Source of the DNA: Spirochaetia bacterium
GTDB lineage: Bacteria > Spirochaetota > Spirochaetia > CADAEX01
Direction of reading: 5' to 3'
DNA: 46,011 bases
Assembly (NCBI GenBank): GCA_017642445.1
Contig: JAGCPA010000016.1
Coordinates: 1-46,011, forward strand
Shown: positions 36,701-44,892 of the stretch, piece by piece
Layout: each line of letters starts with the position of its first letter
Position numbering within the stretch: the stretch's first letter is position 1
Made by a program: the position numbers and the translations under genes
Notes under the pieces: generated by a model
Seen by the model: the letters and a program-made list of their open reading frames with translations, nothing else
What the model was told of the DNA's origin: nothing
Databases searched by the model: none

Positions 36701-37798
36701 TCAGTATTTGATACCGACTCTGATATACTTCTGGGATTTGGAGACCTCAACAGCCTCGTTGATCTTGTCCAGAGGGAATACCTCGCCCACAAGCTCCCTG
36801 TATGGATACTTGTCCTGGTTGTCCTCCAGGAACTTAAGAGCAATACCAAGGTGCTTAGGGTTATAGTTGTGGATACCCTTGATGGTAAGATACTTTCTGG
36901 TGATATTATTGGCATCGATATTGAGCGGTGTTGGGTTAACCATACCGGCAATCATATACCGTCCGCCAGTCCGCAGCACTGCGATAGCCTGGTTTGCAGC
37001 CTCTGCCCGTCCGCAGAACTCAAGGGCTACATCAACTCCGTTAGGAGCGATCTCCTTGATCTTCTTGGTCAGGTCATCGCCCTGATAATCCTTCAGGTTG
37101 ATGGTCTGGGTTGCACCGAATCTTCTTGCATCCTCAAGGCGGGAGTCCACAACATCGGTGATGATGATCTCCTTTGCCCCTGCAGCTGCAGAAAGAGCAC
37201 AGCAGTTAAGTCCCAGGAGCCCGGCACCCTGTACCAGGACTACATCTCCCTTGTTCACGCCGATGGTCTCCACTGCATTCACTACAGTAGCCAGAGCGCA
37301 GTTCGCAGGAGTTGCAACCTCGTCAGAAAGCTTGTCAGAAAGCTTGAACACAGTTGTTCCAGGCAGAATGTAAACATATTCGCCATAGCCGCCCACCAGT
37401 CCAGACTTGATTGCCGGATCGTTGCAGCTGGTGTGTCCATACTTCTTGAGCTTAACGCACTTCTGTGGCAGGCCGATCTTGCAGTAGAAGCACTCTCCGC
37501 AGGAAGCCATGATAGTCCAGGAGATACGGTCGCCTACTTTAAGTGTGTTGCCATAGCCGTCTTTCAGGTTAGGGGAACCCAGCTTCTCGACAGTACCGAT
37601 AATCTCGTGTCCCAGGATAAGAGGGGTAGCCTCTTTTCTTCTTCCCAGAATAGTGTGCAGGTCTGATCCGCAGATAGTTGCAAATGTGACTTTAACCAGA
37701 ATAGCCTTTTCCTCAAGTGTCTGAGGAATCTCAAACTCTTTAATCTCAATAGGCTTTCCTGCTTCTTCAAAAACAGCAGCCTTACAACAACATCCCAT
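36701..37798 (-). CDS. zinc-dependent alcohol dehydrogenase (MDR family)
   Basis: A 365-aa medium-chain dehydrogenase. Catalytic zinc ligands Cys43, His64 and Glu65 (C-G-S-D, G-H-E), structural zinc Cys100, 103, 106, 114, and nucleotide-binding G-A-G-L-L-G at 191-196 are all present. The stretch G-D-R-I-S-W-T-I-M-A-S-C-G-E-C-F-Y-C with P-A-N-C-A-L-A-T resembles the dehydrogenase subfamily often annotated as phosphonate-catabolism associated, but no phosphonate gene is nearby and the substrate is unknown. The N-terminus has an odd C-C-C at residues 3-5. 20 nt after dctM, so it probably oxidises or reduces something derived from the TRAP substrate. Confidence 0.9.
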   Translation of the reverse strand: MGCCCKAAVFEEAGKPIEIKEFEIPQTLEEKAILVKVTFATICGSDLHTILGRRKEATPLILGHEIIGTVEKLGSPNLKDGYGNTLKVGDRISWTIMASCGECFYCKIGLPQKCVKLKKYGHTSCNDPAIKSGLVGGYGEYVYILPGTTVFKLSDKLSDEVATPANCALATVVNAVETIGVNKGDVVLVQGAGLLGLNCCALSAAAGAKEIIITDVVDSRLEDARRFGATQTINLKDYQGDDLTKKIKEIAPNGVDVALEFCGRAEAANQAIAVLRTGGRYMIAGMVNPTPLNIDANNITRKYLTIKGIHNYNPKHLGIALKFLEDNQDKYPYRELVGEVFPLDKINEAVEVSKSQKYIRVGIKY

Positions 37799-37818
37799 TT
37801 TTTTCCTTCCTTATAAAA

Positions 37819-39177
37819 TCAGTTGGTTGTCTTTACAGCAACGCTTGGCAGCCAAGTGATAAGCCATGGACATGTACAGCACAGTACCAGACCGAGCTCC
37901 ATGATAGCCCAGAATGGAATAGTTCCCATGTAGATATCCTCTGTCGAAACTCCTTCAGGTGCAATACCCTTAAGATAGAAGAGGTTGTATCCGAATGGAG
38001 GGGTACAGAAGGAGTCCTGAAGCATTACAGCCATTGCAACTGTGAACCACAGAATGTCGAATCCGATCTCTTTGCAGATTGGGATATAGATAGGCATTGT
38101 GATCATCAGGATAGCTGTCCAGTCAAGGAACATACCCAGGAAGAAGCAGATAAGCATCATTACTGCGAAAGTTCCCCACTTTCCAAGACCGATACCAAGG
38201 ATAAGGTTCTGGATAACAGCACCACCGCCAAGACCCATGAAGATAGCTGTAAAGAATCCGGCGCCTGTCATTACGATAAGTACCATGGATACTGTGTTTG
38301 CTGTATCCATCATAATCTTTACAAGGCCTTTCCATGTGAACTTGCCGTATGCGATCCACATACAGAATGCACAGAATGCACCTGCTGCAGAAGCCTCGGT
38401 AGGAGTTGCCACACCTGCGAACAGTACACCCAGAACTGCTACGATAAGAATCAGCGGTGGGAACATGTTGAGGATAAGCATCCTGATAAGCTGTGGTCTG
38501 GTTACCTGACGGCGTACTTCCAGTGGAAGAGCTGGTCCCTTCCAAGGGAATCTCCAGCACTGGTACAGTGTATAAATACAGTACATAAGTGCAAGAGCGA
38601 TACCAGGCAGGATGGAACCGGCGAAAAGCTGACCTACTGTACAGCCGGAAAGCTCTGCCAATACCAGAAGCATGATGCTAGGCGGAATAAGAATACCAAG
38701 AGCTGAGGAACCTGCAATAGAACCGCAGGCCAGCTTCATGGAATAGTTGTTCTCCTTCATGATAGGAAGCGCAAGAACTCCCATGGTTACACAGGAAGCT
38801 CCAGTTGTACCGGTACAAGCCGCCAGCAGTGTGGATACGATGATTACCGCAACTGCGATACCGCCTCTGACCGGTCCGAACAGATACTGCACCGATTTGA
38901 ACAATCCTTCCGCCATACCCGACTCACTCATAAAGTTTGCCATGAATATGAAGTAGAGGATCGCCACATAGGTGTAGTTGGACATCTGTGCATTGAATTT
39001 ATTCATGAAGAGGGCTGGGAATGAAGCATGATACTTAGAGCTCAGCCAGCCGAAAATAGTAGCCAGACCGCCGAGTACGAATGCCAGCGGATGGCCCAGG
39101 AAAAGTCCTCCAAGAAGACCTAAGAACATTGCCACGGCTACAAAGCCGGAGGACATTGCAAAACCTTCGAAACCCAT
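37819..39177 (-). CDS. dctM: TRAP transporter large permease (DctM)
   Basis: A 452-aa polytopic protein of the DctM family with about 12 hydrophobic segments, many Gly-rich turns (G-H-P-L-A-F-V-L-G-G near the N-terminus, S-S-A-L-G-I-L-I-P-P-S-I, and C-terminal D-W-T-A-I-L-M-I-T-M-P-I-Y-I-P). It forms the Na+-coupled channel half of a TRAP transporter. The ATG overlaps the dctQ stop by 1 nt (TAATG), showing translational coupling. Confidence 0.95.
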   Translation of the reverse strand: MGFEGFAMSSGFVAVAMFLGLLGGLFLGHPLAFVLGGLATIFGWLSSKYHASFPALFMNKFNAQMSNYTYVAILYFIFMANFMSESGMAEGLFKSVQYLFGPVRGGIAVAVIIVSTLLAACTGTTGASCVTMGVLALPIMKENNYSMKLACGSIAGSSALGILIPPSIMLLVLAELSGCTVGQLFAGSILPGIALALMYCIYTLYQCWRFPWKGPALPLEVRRQVTRPQLIRMLILNMFPPLILIVAVLGVLFAGVATPTEASAAGAFCAFCMWIAYGKFTWKGLVKIMMDTANTVSMVLIVMTGAGFFTAIFMGLGGGAVIQNLILGIGLGKWGTFAVMMLICFFLGMFLDWTAILMITMPIYIPICKEIGFDILWFTVAMAVMLQDSFCTPPFGYNLFYLKGIAPEGVSTEDIYMGTIPFWAIMELGLVLCCTCPWLITWLPSVAVKTTN

Positions 39178-39704
39178 TACTTAGCCTCCTTGTAGTTATC
39201 ACCGTCAACAACCATCTCGATTCTGCGCAGGAAAATAGCAAAGCCCTGGAGAAGCAGCAGGAAGGCCATTACAGGAATAATAGTCTTCTGGAGATAGATA
39301 GGTGCTGGATACTCTGACCAGGAAACCTCTTTGATTGCCCATGAGTCCTTCGCAAATTTTATTCCCCTCCAGAATACTATTCCTACGGATGGGAAGAAGA
39401 AAATACAGTAAGAAATTATATCCAGGATTCCCTGAACTCTCTTGCTGCATTTTCCAGAAATAATGTCGATGGCAACGTGGGCACCATTTTTAAGTGCATA
39501 TGAGGCACACATAGTGAAGTGGAATGCATAAATCATTGTTGTGACTTCGAAAACCCAGTCGTTTGCAATATGGAAGACATACCGGGTGAAACATTCGTAG
39601 ACCATAATCAACATTCCGATAAAAGCAGACCACATACAAATCTTACCGGTCCAATCGCTGAGTCCATCGATGGCGGCAGATATAGTATTTGCCAGTTTTC
39701 TCAT
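39177..39704 (-). CDS. dctQ: TRAP transporter small permease (DctQ)
   Basis: A 175-aa protein with four hydrophobic helices, the DctQ topology, and the family-like segments F-E-V-T-T-M-I-Y-A-F-H-F-T-M-C-A-S-Y-A and S-W-S-E-Y-P-A-P-I-Y. It partners DctM in the membrane. GGAG lies about 12 nt before the ATG at 39704, a rather long spacing. Separated from dctP by a strong hairpin. Confidence 0.92.
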   Translation of the reverse strand: MRKLANTISAAIDGLSDWTGKICMWSAFIGMLIMVYECFTRYVFHIANDWVFEVTTMIYAFHFTMCASYALKNGAHVAIDIISGKCSKRVQGILDIISYCIFFFPSVGIVFWRGIKFAKDSWAIKEVSWSEYPAPIYLQKTIIPVMAFLLLLQGFAIFLRRIEMVVDGDNYKEAK

Positions 39705-39754
39705 TTTTTTTGAATTCTCCTAAATAATTATGCTCATTAATTTAAAGGAAACGG

Positions 39755-39789
39755 AAAAAAGGCGCGAGCTATCTGGGATAACCCGCGCC
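39755..39789 (-). terminator. terminator or attenuator after dctP
   Basis: On the minus strand GGCGCG/CGCGCC with an inner GTTATC/GATAGC stem and a CCA loop, followed by T6. It should let the binding protein be made in excess over the permeases. Confidence 0.85.
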
Positions 39790-39814
39790 CATGATTTAAT
39801 AAATCAACACATCC

Positions 39815-41026
39815 TTATTTGATGAAGCTCTTCAGCTTAGCAAGGTCAGGAAGCTGCAGATCTGCATAACCGTGTCCGTAAACAGAGTTAAGCTGTCTCC
39901 AGTACTGGTACTCGTGCATGTATGAAGCCATTGAGTATGCGCATTCTGCGAACAGTGGGTTCTTGGAAGCGAAATCATACATGATCTCTCTTGACATCTC
40001 AGAAAGTCTCTTGAGGTCTGCTTCTGGCAGCTGGTATGACTTAACGCCAACTTCGTCTCTGAACTTGTTGGTGTAGATACCGGAGGTTCTATCCTCCATT
40101 GCCAGTGTCTGGAGAGCGGTTGCCTGAGCAGCGATCTCGATAGCAGCCTTGATGTTCTCTGGAAGTGCGTCATATTTTGCCTTGTTGATAAGCAGACAGC
40201 ACATTGAACCTGGCTGGTGCCAACCTGGGTGTGATGAGTACTTGGAAATCTCGTTGTATCCCAGACCCCAGTCGAGGTATGGAGTACAGGACTCTGCTAC
40301 GTCGATAACACCAGTCTGCATAGCCTGGTATACCTCAGAAGACTGGATACCTACCTGTGCAGCACCGATCTTCTTCAGGATCTGTCCCTGAGCAGAACCG
40401 GACATTCTGATCTTAACGCCCTTATAGTCTTCCAGACTCTTGATTGGCTTTGTTCCTCTAGGACCAGACTCGATTGTGATAGGTCCGAATGGAATACCTT
40501 CTACGCCGAACTTAGCATATGCTTTGCGGTAAATCTTCATACCTTCGCCGATGCTGCCTGGCTTTCCAACTTCATCATTCATTCTTCCAGCGAAGCTTGG
40601 ATCGTAGTAGATCCAGTTGATGTAGTCGTATGCGTCCATCCACATTGGCCATGAAGAGAGCAGGTTGAATACTGTGTCTTTTCCTGCCCAGTATCCTGGG
40701 TAGTCAGATCCTACCTGTGCAACGTCGTCTTTAACTGCATCGAGAACCTCTCTTGGTCCTACAAGTGCGTTCTCAACGAAGTAGTCGATCTTAACCTGGT
40801 CGCCTACCAGCTGGCTCATTCTAACGATGAACTCATGGTCCTGGTCACCAAGGTGATACTGTGGAGCCCAGCAGGATACCATCTTCCAGTTGTATGTCTG
40901 AACTGGAGCTGCTGCTGCTGGAGCTGCTTCTGCAGAAGCTGCTGGAGCTGCTGCTTTTCCGCCGCAAGATGCAAGCAGAACAACGATCAAAAGCATTACA
41001 GCGATAATACTTCTTTTTTTCATCAT
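39815..41026 (-). CDS. dctP: TRAP transporter substrate-binding lipoprotein (DctP family)
   Basis: A 403-aa protein with a lipoprotein signal (lipobox L-L-A-S-C, Cys21), an Ala/Pro linker (24-44) and a DctP fold. V-K-I-R-M-S-G with its conserved Arg, which binds a substrate carboxylate in the family, is followed by G-V-I-D-V-A-E and L-D-W-G-L-G-Y. The R-M-S-G-S-A-Q-G-Q-I-L-K-K-I-G-A and H-P-G-W-H-Q-P-G stretches recall the TakP-like 2-oxo-acid binders, so an organic acid is likely; the exact ligand is not determinable. GGAG lies 4 nt before the first of two ATGs. Confidence 0.93.
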   Translation of the reverse strand: MMKKRSIIAVMLLIVVLLASCGGKAAAPAASAEAAPAAAAPVQTYNWKMVSCWAPQYHLGDQDHEFIVRMSQLVGDQVKIDYFVENALVGPREVLDAVKDDVAQVGSDYPGYWAGKDTVFNLLSSWPMWMDAYDYINWIYYDPSFAGRMNDEVGKPGSIGEGMKIYRKAYAKFGVEGIPFGPITIESGPRGTKPIKSLEDYKGVKIRMSGSAQGQILKKIGAAQVGIQSSEVYQAMQTGVIDVAESCTPYLDWGLGYNEISKYSSHPGWHQPGSMCCLLINKAKYDALPENIKAAIEIAAQATALQTLAMEDRTSGIYTNKFRDEVGVKSYQLPEADLKRLSEMSREIMYDFASKNPLFAECAYSMASYMHEYQYWRQLNSVYGHGYADLQLPDLAKLKSFIK

Positions 41027-41056
41027 AATTCTCCTTTTTATTATTTTGGTTATTTA

Positions 41057-41084
41057 ATTATATCCCAAAAACAGCAATCGTCAA
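41057..41084 (-). promoter_or_regulatory. promoter of the TRAP operon
   Basis: TTGACG (41079-41084), a 16-nt spacer and a perfect TATAAT (41057-41062), giving a leader of about 24 nt before dctP. A GGGA-GATT-TCCC inverted repeat lies some 65-80 bp upstream and could be a binding site. Confidence 0.8.
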
Positions 41085-41269
41085 ATATTTTTTTTTACCA
41101 AAAAGGACAAAAACAGGAAAATATGTTTCTATATATAAAAACAAGTAGGGAGATTTCCCTCTTTAGTTTTTCTTTTGGGCAAAATGAGAAAAGAAAACTC
41201 CATTTTTCTGACCTAAAATAACTTTATTTACTAAATTTGATAACAAAATATCATATTTGACCTATGGAA
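41085..41269. other. AT-rich divergent intergenic region
   Basis: Between the divergent dctP and SPFH promoters. Visible are AGGGA-GATT-TCCCT (about 41147-41161) and the imperfect inverted arms GTTTTTCTTTT / AAAAGAAAAC (about 41166-41199). No gene was found. Confidence 0.5.
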
Positions 41270-41298
41270 TTGTGCAAATCACCTCAACATGGTATATA
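41270..41298 (+). promoter_or_regulatory. promoter of the SPFH-rdgB-pepF operon
   Basis: TTGTGC (41270-41275), a 17-nt spacer and TATATA (41293-41298), 24 nt before the ATG at 41322. Confidence 0.55.
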
Positions 41299-41321
41299 TT
41301 ATTAAAAAAAGGCGGTGACCT

Positions 41322-42149
41322 ATGAGAAAATTTTTATTCTGGTTGTTTTTCCTCATTATTATTGCAGGAGTTGTATTATATTTCGGATGGATCCGGGTGC
41401 CTGAGAACAATGTGGCGCTGGGATTCTCCACTATCACCGGTTATGATACCGCATTCATGGAGAGCGGAAAGCTGAACTGGAGATGGCAGAAGCTTGTCCC
41501 CAAGTGCTATACCCTTAAAATGTACCAGCTGGATACAGAGAGTGCCGAGGTATCGGTGGCCCAGACCCTTCCTTCCGGCGAGCTTTATGCATCCGGTATG
41601 GCAGGAAGCCCTGATTTCTCATTCTCGGTGAAATATGCGGCCACTTATAAAATAAAGGAAGATTCCCTCTACGCCATGGCAACATCAGGCGAGATCGGAG
41701 AAGGAGGTCTGAACACCTTCTATGCTGATGTGAAAGATAAGATTCAGAATGCGGCCTCTTCCCTTTTAGGAGAGGAGATGGCAAAGGCAATGGCTGGAAG
41801 CACATTCTCGCAGAAGGCCCTGGAAGATGGAATCAAGGCAAGAATCGCAGATCAGCTTGCCGACGTGGAGATCATAAGCTTTGAGACTGTGGAGGCCAAG
41901 TTCCCCGACATAGAGCTCTACAAGGCAGCCAAGGCAAAATATATGGAGAACCTTGAGAAGCAGCAGGAGATTGCGGCACAGAAAGAGAAGGAGACTACAG
42001 ACTTCAACACAAAGATCGACCAGCGTATAGAGCTTCTTAAGAAGTATGGCGAGCTCCTGACCCAGTACCCTATCCTGATAGAGTATTTCAAGTCGAAGAA
42101 CGAGAGCCTCCTGCCGGAGGGTGTCAACTTAGAGGATATCATCAAGTGA
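41322..42149 (+). CDS. SPFH/prohibitin-like membrane protein
   Basis: A 275-aa protein with one N-terminal membrane helix (about residues 4-22). An SPFH-like domain (about 25-190; V-P-E-N-N-V-A-L-G-F-S and V-K-Y-A-A-T-Y-K-I-K) and a helical Glu/Lys-rich segment (about 190-250; K-A-K-Y-M-E-N-L-E-K-Q-Q-E-I-A-A-Q-K-E) follow. This is the layout of prohibitin/stomatin-type proteins, which form membrane-associated assemblies. The exact role is unknown. GGCGGTGA precedes the ATG; rdgB follows after 7 nt. Confidence 0.7.
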   Translation: MRKFLFWLFFLIIIAGVVLYFGWIRVPENNVALGFSTITGYDTAFMESGKLNWRWQKLVPKCYTLKMYQLDTESAEVSVAQTLPSGELYASGMAGSPDFSFSVKYAATYKIKEDSLYAMATSGEIGEGGLNTFYADVKDKIQNAASSLLGEEMAKAMAGSTFSQKALEDGIKARIADQLADVEIISFETVEAKFPDIELYKAAKAKYMENLEKQQEIAAQKEKETTDFNTKIDQRIELLKKYGELLTQYPILIEYFKSKNESLLPEGVNLEDIIK

Positions 42150-42156
42150 GGCATCC

Positions 42157-42756
42157 ATGGATATTTTAGTTGCAACCGGGAATAAAAATAAGATAAAAGA
42201 GCTTTCTCAGATAATGCCGGAGCACAGGTTCCTGACACCGGCAGACCTTAACATCGAATACGATTACGACGAGACTGGCACCACATACTGCGAGAACGCA
42301 CTTGGCAAGGCGCTGTGTCTTCACAAGCTTGTGGGAAAGCCGGTGCTGGCCGAGGATTCAGGCCTCTCTGTACCTGCCCTGAACGGCGATCCAGGCATCT
42401 ATTCTGCACGCTACGGACTGAAAGAAGGACTCAAGCTCAACGATGCCGAGAAGAATGCATATCTTCTAAAGAACATGGAGGCAATAAAAGACCGGAGAGC
42501 TTTCTTCGTCTGCTCCATGGTGCTGGTAATGAACGAATACCGCTACTTTGTGGTGCAGGAGACCATGGAGGGAGAGATTGCCCTTGCTCCGGCCGGAAAT
42601 AACGGCTTCGGATACGACCCTGTGCTCTATATCCCGGCATCTGGAAAGACTGTCGCCCAGATGTGCGATGACGAGAAGAACGCCCTCTCCCACCGCGGGA
42701 AAGCAGGACGCAAGATGAAGCTTATAATAGAGTCGCTGGCCAAGGAACTTGACTGA
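42157..42756 (+). CDS. rdgB: XTP/dITP pyrophosphatase (RdgB/HAM1 family)
   Basis: A 199-aa protein with A-T-G-N-K-N-K-I-K-E-L at the N-terminus, A-E-D-S-G-L-S-V-x-A-L-x-G-x-P-G-I-Y-S-A-R-Y and F-G-Y-D-P / S-H-R-x-K-A, the full RdgB set. It removes non-canonical purine nucleotides (XTP, ITP, dITP) from the pool. Its TGA overlaps the pepF ATG by one base (TGATG). Confidence 0.96.
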   Translation: MDILVATGNKNKIKELSQIMPEHRFLTPADLNIEYDYDETGTTYCENALGKALCLHKLVGKPVLAEDSGLSVPALNGDPGIYSARYGLKEGLKLNDAEKNAYLLKNMEAIKDRRAFFVCSMVLVMNEYRYFVVQETMEGEIALAPAGNNGFGYDPVLYIPASGKTVAQMCDDEKNALSHRGKAGRKMKLIIESLAKELD

Positions 42757-44561
42757 TGGCAAGCACAGAGATAAAGACCAGAGACCAGATAAGTCCAGAG
42801 GATAAGTGGGATCTATCTTCCCTCTTCAAAAGCGAAGAAGATTGGGAAAAAGCGCTGGCCGAGATGAACTCAGCCATCCCTGCCCTCTCCCGTTTTAAAG
42901 GGACATTAGACAAGAGCGCAGAAAAACTTGCCGAATGCCTCAAGGCCATGACAGCGTTCCAGATACTTGCAGAGAAGACTGGCAGCTATGCTATGCTCCA
43001 GTTCAGCACCGACGGCAGCGACCCGTACAATCAGAAACGTTACGGCCTCTATATTTCAGCTGCCACAAAGGCAGAAGCCGAGACCAGCTATCTGGTGCCC
43101 GAGATCCAGGCGATTGCAGATGACAAGATGGCACAGTTCATGCAGTCTCCCCTTCTGGCCGACTACACAATTTATCTAAGCAAGCTGCTGCGCCAGAAGC
43201 CGCACATTCTCTCTGAAAAAGAGGAAAAACTTTTAGCGCTACACTCAGAATCAGATATGACTGCCCACAAGGCATTCTCTGCCCTTACCGATGTGGACAT
43301 GGAGTTCGGCACCATAGAGGAGAACGGCGGACAAAAGCCGCTGACACAATCCACATTCACATCATTCCTGCAGAGCAAGGACCGCGCTGTGCGCCAGAAA
43401 GCATACCGGCAGTTCTACCAGGGATTCGATAAACATAAGAATACTATCGCAGCACTGTACGCAGGAAATGTGCAGCTCGATATCTTCACCGCAAAGGCCA
43501 GGAACTACGGCAGTGCCCTTGAGGCAGCCCTGAGCCCCGACAACGTGCCGCAGAGCGTGTACAACAACCTTATCGCAACCATGCACAGCCGGTTCCCAGT
43601 GCTCCACCGCTACTACGAGCTCAAGCGGAAGGCGCTGAAGCTGGATAAACTTGCACACTGCGATGTATATATGCCTTTCACATCAGCTGTGGAAGTAAAG
43701 CACACCTACGGTGAAGCTGTGGACGAAGTGATAGAGGCTGTTGCCCCGCTGGGCGATGAATACTGCAAAGTCCTGAAGCAGGGACTCACCTGCGGCTGGG
43801 TAGATAAATATGAGAACAAAGGAAAGCGCTCCGGCGCATTCTCGGCAGGCTGCTACACAGGCTGGCCATATATCCTCCTCAACTACAAGGAGGACAGGCT
43901 CAGGGATCTTTTCACACTGGTGCACGAGGGTGGCCACTCCATGCACTCCTGGTACAGCGTGAAATCAAATCCATTCCCCAACTACGACTACACAATATTC
44001 GAGGCAGAGACTGCATCCACATTCAACGAGCAGCTGCTTGCCCGCCACCTTATGAAAAAGTATGCGGACAATCCTGATATGCTTCTGTACCTGGCCGGCA
44101 AGCAGGCCGACGATTTTGTAGCCACCGCCTTCCGGCAGACTATGTTCGCAGAGTTCGAGAAGAATGTGCATGAGCTTGGCGAATCGGGTGCACCTCTTAC
44201 CCTGGAGCTTTTCCGGAGCGAATACCGCAAGCTGCTTGAGGCCTACTTCGGGCCAGATGTGGATCTGCCGGAAGAGGCCGATCTGGAGGGGCTGCGCATA
44301 CCACATTTCTACAGAGCTTTCTATGTTTATAAATATGCGACAGGAATCTCCGCTGCAGTTGCGCTGGCCGACATGGTGACAGGCGGCGGCGAGGCAGAGC
44401 GCAGGCGCTATCTGGACTTCCTCTGCTCCGGCGGAAGATACTATCCTCTGGATTCTTTGAAGAAGGCCGGAGTGGACATGAGCACGCCGGAACCAGTGGA
44501 GAAAGCGATAGACTACTTTGCAGCGCTGCTGGACACAATTGAAAATTTAATGAAAAAGTGA
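42756..44561 (+). CDS. pepF: oligoendopeptidase F (M3 family)
   Basis: A 601-aa metallopeptidase with the gluzincin site L-V-H-E-G-G-H-S-M-H-S (His390, Glu391, His394) and the downstream F-E-A-E-T-A-S-T-F-N-E helix, whose Glu418 is the third zinc ligand. It starts D-K-W-D-L-S-S-L-F after a short leader, typical of PepF. It has no signal peptide, so it is a cytoplasmic peptide-degrading enzyme. Coupled to rdgB. tRNA-Leu lies 52 bp downstream. Confidence 0.96.
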   Translation: MASTEIKTRDQISPEDKWDLSSLFKSEEDWEKALAEMNSAIPALSRFKGTLDKSAEKLAECLKAMTAFQILAEKTGSYAMLQFSTDGSDPYNQKRYGLYISAATKAEAETSYLVPEIQAIADDKMAQFMQSPLLADYTIYLSKLLRQKPHILSEKEEKLLALHSESDMTAHKAFSALTDVDMEFGTIEENGGQKPLTQSTFTSFLQSKDRAVRQKAYRQFYQGFDKHKNTIAALYAGNVQLDIFTAKARNYGSALEAALSPDNVPQSVYNNLIATMHSRFPVLHRYYELKRKALKLDKLAHCDVYMPFTSAVEVKHTYGEAVDEVIEAVAPLGDEYCKVLKQGLTCGWVDKYENKGKRSGAFSAGCYTGWPYILLNYKEDRLRDLFTLVHEGGHSMHSWYSVKSNPFPNYDYTIFEAETASTFNEQLLARHLMKKYADNPDMLLYLAGKQADDFVATAFRQTMFAEFEKNVHELGESGAPLTLELFRSEYRKLLEAYFGPDVDLPEEADLEGLRIPHFYRAFYVYKYATGISAAVALADMVTGGGEAERRRYLDFLCSGGRYYPLDSLKKAGVDMSTPEPVEKAIDYFAALLDTIENLMKK

Positions 44562-44572
44562 CTGTATAGTTA

Positions 44573-44602
44573 TTGACAACGCAAGGTTGATTTCTATATA
44601 GT
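44573..44602 (+). promoter_or_regulatory. promoter of tRNA-Leu
   Basis: Consensus TTGACA (44573-44578), an 18-nt spacer and TATAGT (44597-44602), ending 11 nt before the tRNA. Confidence 0.75.
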
Positions 44603-44613
44603 GTATTTTACCT

Positions 44614-44697
44614 GCGGCGATGGTGAAATTGGTAGACACGTTAGCTTGAGGGGCTAATGGAAGTAATTCCATGAAGGTTCAAGTCCTTTTCGCCGCA
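44614..44697 (+). tRNA. tRNA-Leu (GAG)
   Basis: An 84-nt type II tRNA with acceptor GCGGCGA/TCGCCGC, anticodon stem TTAGC/GCTAA, loop TTGAGGG (anticodon GAG), a long variable arm and discriminator A. CCA not encoded. Its last 18 nt are repeated downstream. Confidence 0.96.
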
Positions 44698-44705
44698 AAA
44701 TAAAA
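44680..44705 (+). repeat. direct repeat copy 1 (tRNA-Leu 3' end)
   Basis: 26 bp comprising the tRNA-Leu 3' end and the first flanking bases; identical to 44820-44845, exactly 140 bp away. Confidence 0.9.
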
Positions 44706-44707
44706 GA

Positions 44708-44732
44708 AACCAGCCTTGTGCTGGTTTTTTTT
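44708..44732 (+). terminator. terminator of tRNA-Leu
   Basis: AACCAGC-CTTGT-GCTGGTT with T8, starting 11 nt after the tRNA. Confidence 0.9.
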
Positions 44733-44750
44733 ATTTTAAGGCATACCAAG

Positions 44751-44829
44751 AAAGGACTTGAAACCCGGGAGCGCCGAGCAGGTGCGAGGATCAAGCGAAC
44801 CGGGGGTGGGCCGTAAGGCCAAGTCCTTT
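44751..44829 (+). other. structured module closed by the tRNA-tail repeat
   Basis: Outer arms AAAGGACTT (44751-44759) and AAGTCCTTT (44821-44829) enclose an ACCCGG/CCGGGGGT pairing and a GGCC-GTAA-GGCC tetraloop hairpin (44809-44820). The 3' outer arm belongs to repeat copy 2, so the tRNA-tail copy pairs with an inverted copy of its own core. The inside is GC-rich, unlike the surroundings. Function unknown. Confidence 0.55.
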
Positions 44830-44845
44830 TCGCCGCAAAATAAAA
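44820..44845 (+). repeat. direct repeat copy 2 (tRNA-Leu 3' end)
   Basis: Identical to 44680-44705. Includes the tRNA-Leu T-arm/acceptor 3' side but no tRNA body. Confidence 0.9.
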
Positions 44846-44870
44846 AACCCCGATTCGTTCGGGGTTTTTT
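44844..44870 (+). terminator. second terminator after the tRNA-tail copy
   Basis: AAAACCCCGA-TTCGT-TCGGGGTTTT with further T residues, placed relative to copy 2 as the first terminator is to copy 1. Confidence 0.85.
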
Positions 44871-44892
44871 ATTTCACCCAACCCCGTGCGAA

